Below are positions 29,438 to 37,620 of a stretch of 64,000 nucleotides of DNA, piece after piece. Source of the stretch: Chloroflexota bacterium (GTDB lineage Bacteria > Chloroflexota > Limnocylindria > QHBO01); assembly GCA_025699005.1 (NCBI GenBank), contig JAILWI010000003.1:62001-126000 (forward strand), in the 5' to 3' direction. Positions within the stretch are counted from its first letter, which is position 1, and each line of letters begins with the position of its first letter. The notes under the pieces were generated by a model. The model ran no database searches, was not told the origin of the DNA, and saw nothing but the letters and a program-made list of their open reading frames with translations. Both the position numbers and the translations under genes were made by a program.

Positions 29438-30034
29438 TCAGGACGACTGGGCGTCGCCCTCCCCAGCCTCACGGAGCCCGACGGCGTCCATGTCCCAGAA
29501 CACTCGCGAGTACACGAGCGTCCCCGTCATCCACGGCTCGTATGGCCCGAGGCGGATGACCTGGAAGGCGGCCTCGGGGATGCGGAGCGAAGGCCGCCTG
29601 AACCCGAGCGCGCCCGCCGGCTCGAACCCGAAGCGACGGTAATACGCCGGCGACCCTTCGACGAACACCAGTGGCTCGGGTCGCGCCGAGAGGCGTCGGA
29701 GCCCATGCCGGATCAGGGCGGCGCCGACTCCCATTCCCTGATGGGCCGGCGCCACACTCACCGGACTGAGCACGAGCACGTCGACGAGCCGTCGCGGCGC
29801 ATCGAGCAACGCGCGCGTGAACGCGATGTGGCCGACGACGCTATCGTCGTGGAGAGCGACGATCGACAGGTCAGCGATCCAATCGGGTGAGGCACGCAGA
29901 CGTGCCACGAGCTCCGCGAGCGACGGATCGCCGAAGGCATCGCCCACCACCGTCGCGATGCCCCGCACGTCGCGGGGCTCTTCGCTTCGAATTGTGACGT
30001 CGGCGGCACTCGGCAAGATCGGGCCATGATGCAC
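29438..30034 (-). CDS. GNAT-family N-acetyltransferase
   Basis: A 198-residue GNAT enzyme. The acetyl-CoA loop APAHQGMGVGAALIRHGL and strand LSPVSVAP are clear, as is a C-terminal PAYYRRFGFEPAGALGFRRP typical of YhbS-like acetyltransferases. The acceptor is unknown. The longest start is GTG 30034; TTG 30016 is possible. No promoter or ribosome-binding site decides. Confidence 0.85.
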   Translation of the reverse strand: MHHGPILPSAADVTIRSEEPRDVRGIATVVGDAFGDPSLAELVARLRASPDWIADLSIVALHDDSVVGHIAFTRALLDAPRRLVDVLVLSPVSVAPAHQGMGVGAALIRHGLRRLSARPEPLVFVEGSPAYYRRFGFEPAGALGFRRPSLRIPEAAFQVIRLGPYEPWMTGTLVYSRVFWDMDAVGLREAGEGDAQSS

Positions 30035-30145
30035 GCCTGGCCAGTTTGGGGGTGCCGGCGGCCGAACTCCTCAGACGGTGGGACATCCGCGGAGTTTACG
30101 GTCCCGATGCGGCACCGATTCGCGCTCGCCGCGGCGATTCGATGG

Positions 30146-30174
30146 GTGACGTCCCACGGATTCCGTGCTACGCT
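30146..30174 (+). promoter_or_regulatory. Candidate promoter of the zinc-ribbon gene
   Basis: GTGACG (30146-30151) and TACGCT (30169-30174) are 17 bases apart, with a TGC extended -10. A leader of about 100 bases would follow. Apart from this, 30035-30284 contains no gene I can support. Confidence 0.35.
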
Positions 30175-30284
30175 GCGCCAAGCAACGCCCGACTACGGGC
30201 ATCACATCGCGGCAGCACGAACGCTCCTCTCACGGTTTTACGGCGAGATGGCTCGCTGAGGCCGCGCAGAAGGAGTGTTTCTCT

Positions 30285-30623
30285 TTGTTGACCTACGAGG
30301 ACAAGACGCTGACGTGCGTCGACTGCGGAATGGAGTTCTCGTTCACCGCGAGCGACCAGCAGTTCTACGCCGACCGTCAGTTCAGCGAGCCGCGCCGATG
30401 TCCGGCCTGCCGCGCAGCCCGCAAGGCCGCTCGCGGTGAGAGCTCGGGCGGATACAGCAGCGGTGGCGGCGGTGGCGGCTACGGCGGTGGCGGTGGCGGC
30501 TACAGCGATCGCCCGCGCGAGATGTTCAGCGCGACCTGCGACAGCTGCGGCAAGGAGGCTCGCGTCCCCTTCCGCCCGACCGGCAGCAAGCCGGTCTACT
30601 GCAGCGACTGCTTCCGCCGCTAG
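30285..30623 (+). CDS. Double zinc-ribbon protein with glycine-rich linker
   Basis: A 112-residue protein starting at TTG 30285, 9 bases after AAGGAG. An N-terminal zinc ribbon (TLTCVDCG, RRCPACR) of the zf-trcl type is joined by a Gly/Tyr/Ser-rich linker (residues about 50-75) to a second ribbon (ATCDSCGKEARVPF, VYCSDCF) of the CxxC-CxxC-SSSS type. Eight Cys suggest two zinc ions. Such proteins are common in Chloroflexota; RNA or DNA binding is suspected, not shown. A strong terminator follows. Confidence 0.82.
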   Translation: MLTYEDKTLTCVDCGMEFSFTASDQQFYADRQFSEPRRCPACRAARKAARGESSGGYSSGGGGGGYGGGGGGYSDRPREMFSATCDSCGKEARVPFRPTGSKPVYCSDCFRR

Positions 30624-30645
30624 GCGCGCAGCTCAACGCAAGCGG

Positions 30646-30674
30646 ACGACCCGGTGGCCATGCCACCGGGTCGT
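30646..30674. terminator. Terminator between convergent genes
   Basis: A perfect 13-base-pair stem with a 3-base loop lies 22 bases after the zinc-ribbon stop. A further AACGCA/TGCGTT pairing outside extends it. It is also placed to stop transcription from the convergent allantoinase gene. Confidence 0.75.
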
Positions 30675-30721
30675 TCTGCGTTATCCGTGGATCCCTGTCG
30701 CCTGGCTCCCTCGAGAGAAGA

Positions 30722-32104
30722 TCACCGCACGAGCCGACGTTCCAGGAAATGGCCGGCTGCGGTTGTCGGATCCTTCCCGCGTGTGAGGACCCGGACGGGG
30801 GCCCCGCGAACGGGGAGTCCCTCGAACGGCGTGAAATCGCTGGTGTGATGCAGGTCGTCCTGGCGGATGACGCGCTCACGATTCGGATCGAACAGCAGCA
30901 GGTCGGCGTCCCGACCCACCTCGATCGCGCCCTTGGCCGCGAGCCCGAACAGCCGCGCCGGTGTCGTGGACAGGACGTCAGCAAGGCGCTCGATCGTGAT
31001 CCGTCCACGCCGCACGCCCTCGGAGTACACGATGCTCGTCAGGGTCTCGATGCCGGGACCTCCGTTGCTGATCTCGGGGAACGGCGGCGCGGGTAGCTGC
31101 TTCTCGGTGTCGAGCCGATCCGGGACGTGATCGCTGCCGACGACGTCGAGGATCCCGTCGCGCAGGCCGCCCCAGAGCGCCGCGACGTCGTCCGCCGAGC
31201 GCAGGGGCGGCGAGATCACGCGCTTGATCACCTCGCCGTCGTCGGGATCGCCGTAGGCCGCATCGGTGTAGGTGAGGTAGTGGGGGCAGGTCTCCGCGTA
31301 GATCGGTTCGCCGGCCGCCTTCGCCTCTGCAACGGCCTCGAGGGCCTCGGCGCAGGAGAGGTGGACGATGTACAGCGGAGCCTCAGCCCGTCGCGCCATC
31401 TCGATCGCGCGACGCGTGGCCATGGCTTCGGCCTCGGGCGGGCGGCAGGCGGCGTGGAAGCGCGGGCCGACCTCTCCGGCGGCGACCGCGCGTGACACGA
31501 GCGGATCGATGATCGACGGCTCCTCGCAGTGCAGCTGGAGCATGCCGCCGTGGCGCGCGGCGACCCGCATCGCCTCCTCGATCGCGGCATCGGGCAGCGC
31601 GAAGTCGTAGACCATGAACGCCTTGAATGTCGGCACCCCCCGATCGATGAGCTCCGGCAGCTCGGCGAGCGCGGTCGGCTGCTGGCCGCTGATGACCGAG
31701 CACAGGCCGAAGTCGATCGGTGCCTGGCCGGCCGTGCGCGCCCGAAACTCGTCCAGCCCGGCGAGCGGCGATCGAGAACCGGCCTCGCTGATCCCGGTTC
31801 CGGGGTTGTTGAAGGTCAGCACGGTCGTCGTGCCGCCGGCGGCTGCCGCGGCGAGGTCACGCGCGAAGCGGTCGGGGTGCTCCTCGTCCGAGAGCCGAAC
31901 GTGGGTATGGACGTCGATCGAGCCAGGGAGCACGAGCAGCCCGGTCGCGTCGATCACCTCGGCACCCGAGCGTGGAAGCGCCGGCTCGATCGCCGCGATC
32001 CGCTCCCCCGCCACCCCGACGTCGGCGACGCGCGTCCCGGCCGGGGTCACGACGGTTCCGCCGGCGACGATCAGCTCGAGGTGCCCGTGATCTCCGTGGC
32101 TCAC
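30722..32104 (-). CDS. allB: Allantoinase / cyclic amidohydrolase
   Basis: A 460-residue dihydroorotase/hydantoinase-fold enzyme. The binuclear metal centre is visible: HTHVR, the carboxylated Lys in TFKAFMVYD, LHCEE, IVHLS and GSDHVP, with ETCPHYLTY between. By sequence alone it could be allantoinase, dihydropyrimidinase or hydantoinase. Allantoinase is preferred because HIU hydrolase, OHCU decarboxylase and uricase lie immediately beyond on the divergent strand. GTG 32104 follows the DUF3830 stop by 23 bases. It acts in the cytosol, opening allantoin to allantoate. Confidence 0.82.
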   Translation of the reverse strand: MSHGDHGHLELIVAGGTVVTPAGTRVADVGVAGERIAAIEPALPRSGAEVIDATGLLVLPGSIDVHTHVRLSDEEHPDRFARDLAAAAAGGTTTVLTFNNPGTGISEAGSRSPLAGLDEFRARTAGQAPIDFGLCSVISGQQPTALAELPELIDRGVPTFKAFMVYDFALPDAAIEEAMRVAARHGGMLQLHCEEPSIIDPLVSRAVAAGEVGPRFHAACRPPEAEAMATRRAIEMARRAEAPLYIVHLSCAEALEAVAEAKAAGEPIYAETCPHYLTYTDAAYGDPDDGEVIKRVISPPLRSADDVAALWGGLRDGILDVVGSDHVPDRLDTEKQLPAPPFPEISNGGPGIETLTSIVYSEGVRRGRITIERLADVLSTTPARLFGLAAKGAIEVGRDADLLLFDPNRERVIRQDDLHHTSDFTPFEGLPVRGAPVRVLTRGKDPTTAAGHFLERRLVR

Positions 32105-32127
32105 CGCTCACTCATCGGCGCATCGGC

Positions 32128-32538
32128 TCAGGCCTCGCGGATCTCGATCTCCTGGGCGCCTTCCCAGAGGACCCGCCGACCCATCTCGGCGAGATGCTCG
32201 TGCCCCGATACGAGCGTCGCGAAGTGGTTGCCGGCGAGCTGCCCGACGCGCGAGCTGAAGCTGCAGGCACCGTACGGAAACAGGATCTCGCACTCGCTGA
32301 TGTCGCCGGTGAAGATGAGCAGGTCGCCGCGCGACGGATGCGAGGTGTGGTTCTCGTAGCCGACGTCCGGGCGCTCCTCTCCGAACGGGATCCAGGTCGA
32401 CTCTCCGCTCCACTTGCAGTGGATGAGGCGGGACTTGATCGGGAGCCACGCCGCCAGCGCCTCTCGGGTGCGCGGTGCCGCCTCCTCCCAGTCCGCCGTG
32501 AACTCGAGCTCCCCCACCGTGATCTTCAGGTCTGCCAT
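32128..32538 (-). CDS. DUF3830 family protein (cyclophilin-like fold)
   Basis: A 136-residue protein with the DUF3830 pattern: LEFTADWEEAAPRTREAL, IHCKWSGESTWIP, YENHTSHPSRGDLLIF, ILFPYGACSFSSRVGQLAGNHFA. The fold is cyclophilin-like and the function unknown; members often neighbour amidase and hydantoinase genes. ATG 32538 lies 7 bases after a TATCCT -10 box, so the DUF3830-allantoinase transcript is probably leaderless. It may help ring opening or stereochemical control in ureide breakdown (inference). Confidence 0.85.
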   Translation of the reverse strand: MADLKITVGELEFTADWEEAAPRTREALAAWLPIKSRLIHCKWSGESTWIPFGEERPDVGYENHTSHPSRGDLLIFTGDISECEILFPYGACSFSSRVGQLAGNHFATLVSGHEHLAEMGRRVLWEGAQEIEIREA

Positions 32539-32545
32539 GCGATCG

Positions 32546-32555
32546 AGGATACTCT
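32546..32555. promoter_or_regulatory. Overlapping divergent -10 boxes of the ureide genes
   Basis: AGGATACTCT holds TATCCT on the minus strand (7 bases before DUF3830) and TACTCT on the plus strand (71 bases before the HIU hydrolase GTG). The arrangement matches that at 14138-14147. Confidence 0.4.
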
Positions 32556-32625
32556 GGCTGACAGACGGTGCCGCACGCCATGCGTCATCATGGGCCCCCA
32601 CTTCGGGCTCGATGGAGGAATCCCC

Positions 32626-32973
32626 GTGGCCGCCGCACGCCCAACGATCAGCACGCACGTCCTCGATCTCGCCACCGGCGACCCCGCGCCCGGGGTCGGC
32701 GTCTCGCTGTTCCGCCTCGCCGATGATGGAAGTCCGGAGCTTCTCGCGGACCTCGTGACCGACGACGACGGCCGGATCCGCGACCTTCTCGACGGCGCCG
32801 ACCTCACCCCGGGCGACTACCAGCTGGCCTTCGACGTGGGTGGCTACGCGGACGACCCCGATGCCTTCTTCCAGAGTGCGGCGCTCGCGCTGCGCGTCAC
32901 CGACGCCGGCCGCTCCTACCACGTCCCGCTGCTGCTCAGCCCGTTCGGCATGACCACCTACCGTGGCAGCTGA
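32626..32973 (+). CDS. hiuH: 5-hydroxyisourate hydrolase
   Basis: A 115-residue transthyretin-like hydrolase that opens 5-hydroxyisourate to OHCU. The N-terminal ISTHVLDLATGDPAPGV carries the catalytic His, RSYHVPLLLSP a second, and the C-terminus is the signature YRGS. GTG 32626 has GGAGG 7 bases upstream; the longer frame is not conserved. It is first in an operon with OHCU decarboxylase (6-base gap) and uricase. Confidence 0.95.
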   Translation: MAAARPTISTHVLDLATGDPAPGVGVSLFRLADDGSPELLADLVTDDDGRIRDLLDGADLTPGDYQLAFDVGGYADDPDAFFQSAALALRVTDAGRSYHVPLLLSPFGMTTYRGS

Positions 32974-32979
32974 TCGCCG

Positions 32980-33957
32980 ATGACCGACCTCGAGGAGCTC
33001 AATGCTGCGGATTCGTCCGAGTTCGCCTCGATGGTGGGACCTTTGTTCGAGCACGCTCCGCGCTTTCTCGGACGTCTGAGCGAGGCGCGACCGTTCCCGG
33101 ACGCGGACGAGCTGTTCGCGACGGCCCGGGCCATCGCCCGGTCGATGCCCGAGGAGGACCAGGTCGAGCTGCTCAACGCGCATCCCCGCATCGGAGCGGC
33201 GCCCGCCGCCATGTCCGACCTGTCACGCCGCGAGCAGGGTGACGACCACGCCGGCGGGCACCCGGGCGCCGCCTGGATCGCCGATGAGCTGGCCTCCCTG
33301 AACGAAGCGTACGAGGGCCACTTCGGGTTCCGCTACGTGATCTTCGTGGCCGGCAGGCCGCGCGCGGACATCATCCCGCTCCTGGAACGCGCGCTGCGGG
33401 CCGACCGCGACGAGGAGCTCCGTCGCGGGCTCGACGACGTCGTGCTCATCGCCGAGGATCGCTGGGAGAAGCTGCGAACACCAACTCCATCGTCGGAACC
33501 GGTCCGGGAGGCCATCGCCCTCGAGATCTCTCGCTGGATGGTCGGCGAGCTCGACCGTGACGGCCTGCGACGCGCGGCGCACCGCCTTGTCGACGACGGC
33601 GTTACCTCCCCGGCGCTCGTCGACCTCTCGATCGCTGCCGGCGAGGACGACGCGCCACTCGAGCCTCCCATCGCACGCGTGCTCGCCGAGATCGGGCTCG
33701 GGGGCTGGGACGGGCACCAGGCGGGGCAGCTGCTGGCGCTCCACGCGGCGGCATCGATCATCGGGCAGGTGAGCCAGCCGATCGACGGCGCTCGGCGCAT
33801 CGTGGCAGTCGCGCCGCATCCGGAGTTCAGCGCCCTCGTCCGTCGCTGGGAGTCGAACCCCGAGTCACGCGGGGCTGTCGACGAGGAGATCCGCCGAGCG
33901 GCCGGCGAGCTGTTCGGGCCGCCCGAGGACCACACGGAGGAGGAGAGAGCCTCGTGA
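32980..33957 (+). CDS. uraD: OHCU decarboxylase with C-terminal extension
   Basis: A 325-residue protein. Residues 1-165 match 2-oxo-4-hydroxy-4-carboxy-5-ureidoimidazoline decarboxylase: ELNAADSSEFASMVGPLFE, LNAHPRIG with the catalytic His, and FGFRYVIFVAGR. The enzyme makes S-allantoin. The typical length is about 165-175, so the remaining 150 residues (MVGELDRDGLRRAAHRL, GLGGWDGHQAGQLLALHA, VAVAPHPEFSALVRRWE) are an added domain I do not recognise. Its stop overlaps the uricase start (GTGA). Confidence 0.9.
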   Translation: MTDLEELNAADSSEFASMVGPLFEHAPRFLGRLSEARPFPDADELFATARAIARSMPEEDQVELLNAHPRIGAAPAAMSDLSRREQGDDHAGGHPGAAWIADELASLNEAYEGHFGFRYVIFVAGRPRADIIPLLERALRADRDEELRRGLDDVVLIAEDRWEKLRTPTPSSEPVREAIALEISRWMVGELDRDGLRRAAHRLVDDGVTSPALVDLSIAAGEDDAPLEPPIARVLAEIGLGGWDGHQAGQLLALHAAASIIGQVSQPIDGARRIVAVAPHPEFSALVRRWESNPESRGAVDEEIRRAAGELFGPPEDHTEEERAS

Positions 33958-34883
33958 AGCACGAGATCACCTACGGCAAGGCGGACGTCAAGGTCTACCG
34001 CACCCATGCCGAACCCCTGACCGGTATCACGCCGATTCCCGAGTCGCCGTTCTCCGGTCGCGAGAACCGGCTTGCGGCGGCAGAGATCGAGGTCGTCGTA
34101 CGCGGAGAGGTCTTCATCGACGCGTACACCAAGGGCGACAACCGGCTCGTGGTGGCGACCGACACGATGAAGAACTTCATCCACGCGGTCTCGCTCAAGG
34201 CGCGCGCCCGGACGCTGGAGGAATGGCTTCTCGAGGTCGGCACCGCATTCCTCGACACCTACCCGCACATGGAGCGCCTCACGATGCTCGGGCGCGACCT
34301 CCCGTTTCCCGCCGCCCTCGTTCCTGCGCCCGACGGCGACGGGTTCAGCGCGTCCGACCGTCTCTTCAGCAGGGACCGCGGCGACCACGGAAGCGCCAGG
34401 CTCGACCTCGAGCGCGATGCCAGCGGAGCGGTGCGGATCACCGACCATCACTCGGGTCGTGACGAGCTTCAGCTCATCAAGACCACCGGCTCCGCATTCG
34501 CCGATTTCGCCCGCGACGAGCACACGACCCTGCCCGAGCGCCGGGATCGACCCCTCTACATCTGGTGCAACATCGGCTGGCGCTACGCCGATGCCACCGA
34601 TGCGGTGCTCGCGTCCCCGGAACGCTACGTCGCCTCCGAGCAGGTGGCCGACCTCGCCAATGCCGTCTTCCACGAGTTCGTCTCGCTCTCGATCCAGCAC
34701 CTCGTCAACGAGATCGGGCTCCGCATGCTGGACCGGTGGCCACAGCTGGCCGAGGTGAGCTTCGATGCTCAGAACCGGCTCTGGGACCTCGTCGCCGAGT
34801 CCGACGCGGACGCGACGGTCAAGACGTACTCGGACCCGCGTCCGCCGTACGGACACATCGGCCTCGTGCTGCGCCGCGACTGA
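33954..34883 (+). CDS. uox: Urate oxidase (uricase)
   Basis: A 309-residue cofactor-free urate oxidase, converting urate to 5-hydroxyisourate. The catalytic Lys is in YGKADVKVYR, the Thr in ATDTMKNF; IKTTGSAFADFARDEHTTLP, SLSIQHLVNEIG and FDAQNRLW are also family motifs. The sequence resembles the Bacillus-type enzyme. GTG 33954 overlaps the stop of the OHCU decarboxylase gene by 4 bases. Gene order in this operon runs opposite to the reaction order. Confidence 0.96.
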   Translation: MKHEITYGKADVKVYRTHAEPLTGITPIPESPFSGRENRLAAAEIEVVVRGEVFIDAYTKGDNRLVVATDTMKNFIHAVSLKARARTLEEWLLEVGTAFLDTYPHMERLTMLGRDLPFPAALVPAPDGDGFSASDRLFSRDRGDHGSARLDLERDASGAVRITDHHSGRDELQLIKTTGSAFADFARDEHTTLPERRDRPLYIWCNIGWRYADATDAVLASPERYVASEQVADLANAVFHEFVSLSIQHLVNEIGLRMLDRWPQLAEVSFDAQNRLWDLVAESDADATVKTYSDPRPPYGHIGLVLRRD

Positions 34884-34895
34884 CACCAAATGGAA

Positions 34896-34924
34896 CGTGC
34901 CCCCGGCGTCAGGCCGGGGGCACG
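34896..34924. terminator. Bidirectional terminator hairpin
   Basis: A perfect 12-base-pair stem with a 5-base loop lies between the convergent uricase and CHRD genes. On the minus strand it is followed by CGTTCCATTTGG, a T-rich tail also seen after rplT. Confidence 0.7.
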
Positions 34925-34945
34925 GAGCCAGGGGCTCGTCGAGGG

Positions 34946-35416
34946 TCAGCTTCCGAGCTGACCGCGAACGGCGCCGCCGGGGAACTCTGCGGTGTGGACG
35001 TTGACGTAGTACTCGCTCGGATCCGCGAGGATCTCGTTCACGATCTCCTGGTCAACGGTGACGCAGTTCGACAGGCGGTTACCGTGGCGCTCCGCGTTGC
35101 CGATGTCGAGGTTGACGACGACGCCGCCGGCCACGCCGACTGGCGCTTCGTGAATATGAGCAGCCACCGGAGTGCCGATCGCCTGCAGCTTGAGCTCGTA
35201 GCAGACGTTGTTCCCGGTCGGATTGTCCGTGCTCGGGTAGAGCGAAACGGTCCCGGAGCCCTTCCCGTTGGGATCGCCCGGCTGCGGGACTTCCGCGCTG
35301 CCGCTGAGTGAGACGGTCAGTGTGGTGTGGGCCGCAGCCACGGCGCCCACGCCGAGCAGCATGGTCATGACCGCGGTCAGCGCGACCATGGAGATGAACC
35401 TGGTTGGTCGATGCAT
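34946..35416 (-). CDS. Secreted CHRD-domain protein
   Basis: A 156-residue exported protein. A signal peptide is clear (basic MHRPTRF, hydrophobic core to about residue 30, AAAHT cleavage region). The mature part is a CHRD domain with SLSGSAEVPQPGD, GTVSLYP, ATPVAAHIHEAPVG-type VAAHIHEAPVGVAGGVVVNL and VNVHTAEFPGGAVRGQL. The function of CHRD in bacteria is not known. ATG 35416 has AGGAGG 6 bases upstream. Two Cys could form a disulfide. Confidence 0.9.
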   Translation of the reverse strand: MHRPTRFISMVALTAVMTMLLGVGAVAAAHTTLTVSLSGSAEVPQPGDPNGKGSGTVSLYPSTDNPTGNNVCYELKLQAIGTPVAAHIHEAPVGVAGGVVVNLDIGNAERHGNRLSNCVTVDQEIVNEILADPSEYYVNVHTAEFPGGAVRGQLGS

Positions 35417-35525
35417 CGAATACCTCCTGTGCGGAGAGCCCCCGACATTCCGGTGGACTCTGGTCGGGTTTGGAGGAGGTACGGGTAGTCGGCGGTGGCG
35501 CATCACACCAAGGTGTTGACAGCGG

Positions 35526-35978
35526 TCAATCAGCCCGGGCCCCGATCATCGTCGGGTGATCGATGGCCGGGCAACGGTCCATGACGACGAGCAGGCCCGC
35601 ATCCGATGCGCGCCGCGCCGCCTGCTCGTTCCACACCTCGAGCTGCATCCACACCGCCTGCGCCCCGATTTCGATCGCCTCCTCGACGTGGGTCAGGACG
35701 AGCTCGCTGCGTCGGAAGAGATCGACCACCTGGATCCGGCTGCGCAGCTCGTCGGGCAGCGATCGGAGGTCACGGTAGGCCGGGAGGCCGTGCACCTCCT
35801 TCTCGTTCGGATGGATCGGCACCACCTCGTAGCCCTGGCGCAGGAGATAGCGCGACACTCCGTGCGACGCGCGCCATGGCCGCGACGAGCAACCGACGAC
35901 GGCCCAGGTCCCGAACGTGCGCAGGATGTGCTCGGCCACGGCGGGATCGCTCCAGCGTGTGATGTCCGTGGATGTCAT
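35526..35978 (-). CDS. CoA-binding domain protein (YccU-like)
   Basis: A 150-residue Rossmann-fold protein of the YccU/CoA-binding family. TWAVVGCSSRPWRASHGVSR, YEVVPIHPNEKEVHGLPAYR and VWMQLEVWNEQAARRASDAG are typical, with CPAIDHP near the end. It is thought to bind a CoA or nucleotide ligand; the role is unknown. ATG 35978 overlaps the Nudix stop (ATGA) and has GGAGG upstream. It is the last gene of ruvC-ruvA-Nudix-CoA-binding. Confidence 0.85.
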   Translation of the reverse strand: MTSTDITRWSDPAVAEHILRTFGTWAVVGCSSRPWRASHGVSRYLLRQGYEVVPIHPNEKEVHGLPAYRDLRSLPDELRSRIQVVDLFRRSELVLTHVEEAIEIGAQAVWMQLEVWNEQAARRASDAGLLVVMDRCPAIDHPTMIGARAD

Positions 35979-36460
35979 CGGCGCGACCCCTCCAGCAGCT
36001 CGAGGAGGCCCTCGGGATAGAGGGTGACGTCCTGACGACGCGCATCCTCGACTTCGATCCACCGCGTGACGTACGGCTGGCCATTCGACTCGATGCCGTT
36101 CAAGGACTCGACGCCGAGTAGCGATGGATCGGCAAGCTCGACGTCGAAGACGAGCACCACCTCATGGCCGGGCTCCCCGTTGAACGTGAACAGGTTCTCG
36201 AGAACCCCGACGAGCGCAGCCGACGCGATCTCGGCGCCGAGCTCCTCGCGGAACTCGCGTTCCAGTGCGTCCCGTCCGCGCTCGCTGGGATGCACCCCGC
36301 CTCCGATCGGTCGGTAGAAGGGCTCTGGCTCCGACGGGTCCCACCCCTCGAGGCAGAGCAGCCGGCTGCCCTCCCGGACGACGCCGATCGCAATCACGCG
36401 GATCCCCGGATGCGGGCGCCAAGTGGTGTCGGTCGGCCGGTCCCGCCTCTCGACGCTCAC
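35975..36460 (-). CDS. Nudix hydrolase
   Basis: A 161-residue Nudix protein. The Nudix box is complete, from GGVHPSE to EREFREELGAE, so it should hydrolyse a nucleoside diphosphate-linked substrate with Mg2+. The substrate is not predictable. GTG 36460 overlaps the ruvA stop by 4 bases (GTGA), and its stop overlaps the next start, so the four genes form one tightly coupled operon. Confidence 0.9.
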   Translation of the reverse strand: MSVERRDRPTDTTWRPHPGIRVIAIGVVREGSRLLCLEGWDPSEPEPFYRPIGGGVHPSERGRDALEREFREELGAEIASAALVGVLENLFTFNGEPGHEVVLVFDVELADPSLLGVESLNGIESNGQPYVTRWIEVEDARRQDVTLYPEGLLELLEGSRR

Positions 36461-37029
36461 CGTGATCGTGCCAGCTCCTGGAGGGCCGCCTTGATGCGGG
36501 CGTCGAGCTCTCCGCTCGATCCGGCGACGGCTCCCGCCGCGCGGCGCGCCTCCGTCGACGAGTAGCCGAGCGACTCGAGCGCGGCGACGACATCGGAATC
36601 CGTCGTCGTCCCGCCCCCCGCGATCCCGGCGGCGTGCACCTTTTCCTTGAGCTCGAGGATGATCCGCTGCGCCGTCTTGCGCCCGACCCCGGACACGCTC
36701 GTGAAGACATCGACATCGTCGCCGACGATGGCCAGCTGCAGCCGGGTCACCGGGTGCGCGGTGGTGATCGCGAGCGCGAGTCGTGGTCCCACCTGCGAGA
36801 CCGTCATGAGCAGCTCGAAGAACGCGAGCTCCTCCGTCGACGCGAACCCGAACAGCGCCTGCTGGTCCTCTCGCACGAGGTGATGCGTGTACACGGCAGC
36901 CTCCGTCCCCACCCGAAGGCGTCCCAGGAGTGCCGGTCCGGCGACGACGCGGTACCCGATGCCCCCGACCTCGATGAGCACGTGATCCTGGCCCATGAGG
37001 GTCACGGTGCCTCGGATCGAACCGATCAC
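36457..37029 (-). CDS. ruvA: Holliday junction DNA helicase subunit RuvA
   Basis: A 190-residue RuvA: the N-terminal OB fold (MIGSIRGTVT, VLIEVGGIGYRV), the two HhH motifs (VSQVGPRLALAI and SVSGVGRKTAQRIILELKEK), a flexible linker and the C-terminal RuvB-contact domain (VVAALESLGYSSTEARRA). It forms a tetramer on four-way junctions. GTG 37029 overlaps the ruvC stop (GTGA), which fixes the start. ruvB is 17.6 kb away. Confidence 0.95.
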   Translation of the reverse strand: MIGSIRGTVTLMGQDHVLIEVGGIGYRVVAGPALLGRLRVGTEAAVYTHHLVREDQQALFGFASTEELAFFELLMTVSQVGPRLALAITTAHPVTRLQLAIVGDDVDVFTSVSGVGRKTAQRIILELKEKVHAAGIAGGGTTTDSDVVAALESLGYSSTEARRAAGAVAGSSGELDARIKAALQELARSR

Positions 37030-37520
37030 CCGACCACCGCTCGTGGCTCGGCCGCAGCCCGATAGGCGCATCCGATGGCGATCGCGAGGGCGTCGGTGGC
37101 ATCATCGGCCACGCCGGTCAGCGAGACGCCCAGCAGGCGTTCGACCATGGCCGCCACCTGCGACTTGTCCGCCGATCCGTTCCCGCACACCGTCTGCTTG
37201 ACCTCGTTCGGGGTCGGTTCGTCGATCGGGACCTGGGCCTCCGCGGCGGCGAGCAGCGCAATGCCGCGTGCCTGGCCCACCGCCATCGCCGTCTGCACGT
37301 TGCGCTGGAAGAAGAGCCGCTCGATCCCGATCCGTCCCGGCCGATGCGCGGCGACGATCGAGCGCAAGGCCGCATGCAGCTGCTGGAGGCGCTCCGCATC
37401 GCCGAGCTCGGGAGGTGTCCGGATGCATCCCGCGTCCACGAGCCTCACGCTCCCGCCGCGCAGCTCGACCACACCGAAGCCGCAGATGGCCGTCCCGGGG
37501 TCGATACCGAGCGTGATCAC
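37026..37520 (-). CDS. ruvC: Crossover junction endodeoxyribonuclease RuvC
   Basis: A 164-residue Holliday junction resolvase. The catalytic acids are in LGIDPGTAICGFGV, GIERLFFQRNVQTAMAVGQARG and DDATDALAIAI; PNEVKQTVCGNGSADKSQVAAMV is the dimer and DNA-contact region. GTG 37520 gives the canonical N-terminus and lies 6 bases after TACCAT, so the ruvCA operon is probably leaderless. Confidence 0.96.
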   Translation of the reverse strand: MITLGIDPGTAICGFGVVELRGGSVRLVDAGCIRTPPELGDAERLQQLHAALRSIVAAHRPGRIGIERLFFQRNVQTAMAVGQARGIALLAAAEAQVPIDEPTPNEVKQTVCGNGSADKSQVAAMVERLLGVSLTGVADDATDALAIAIGCAYRAAAEPRAVVG

Positions 37521-37526
37521 CCTCGC

Positions 37527-37532
37527 ATGGTA
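37527..37532 (-). promoter_or_regulatory. -10 box of the ruvCA operon
   Basis: TACCAT on the minus strand, 6 bases before the ruvC GTG; the same hexamer precedes hflX. Confidence 0.45.
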
Positions 37533-37583
37533 GCCATGTCGCCGATGACGGCGCGCGCCGTTCGAACATTTTCGTCCCGTCAC

Positions 37584-37612
37584 TTGACACCGCTGCATGA
37601 GTTTCGTACGAT
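37584..37612 (+). promoter_or_regulatory. Near-consensus sigma-70 promoter
   Basis: TTGACA (37584-37589) and TACGAT (37607-37612) are separated by exactly 17 bases. This is the best promoter in the window. Transcription should begin near 37619 and run into the palindrome below, then the 67-residue ORF and the ArsR-type regulator. Confidence 0.7.
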
Positions 37613-37620
37613 CCCTCGTG

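Noticed and set aside
30026-30291. Plus-strand ORFs of 70-80 codons before the zinc-ribbon gene
   Set aside because: Low-quality composition, no ribosome-binding site, and they overlap the probable promoter and leader.
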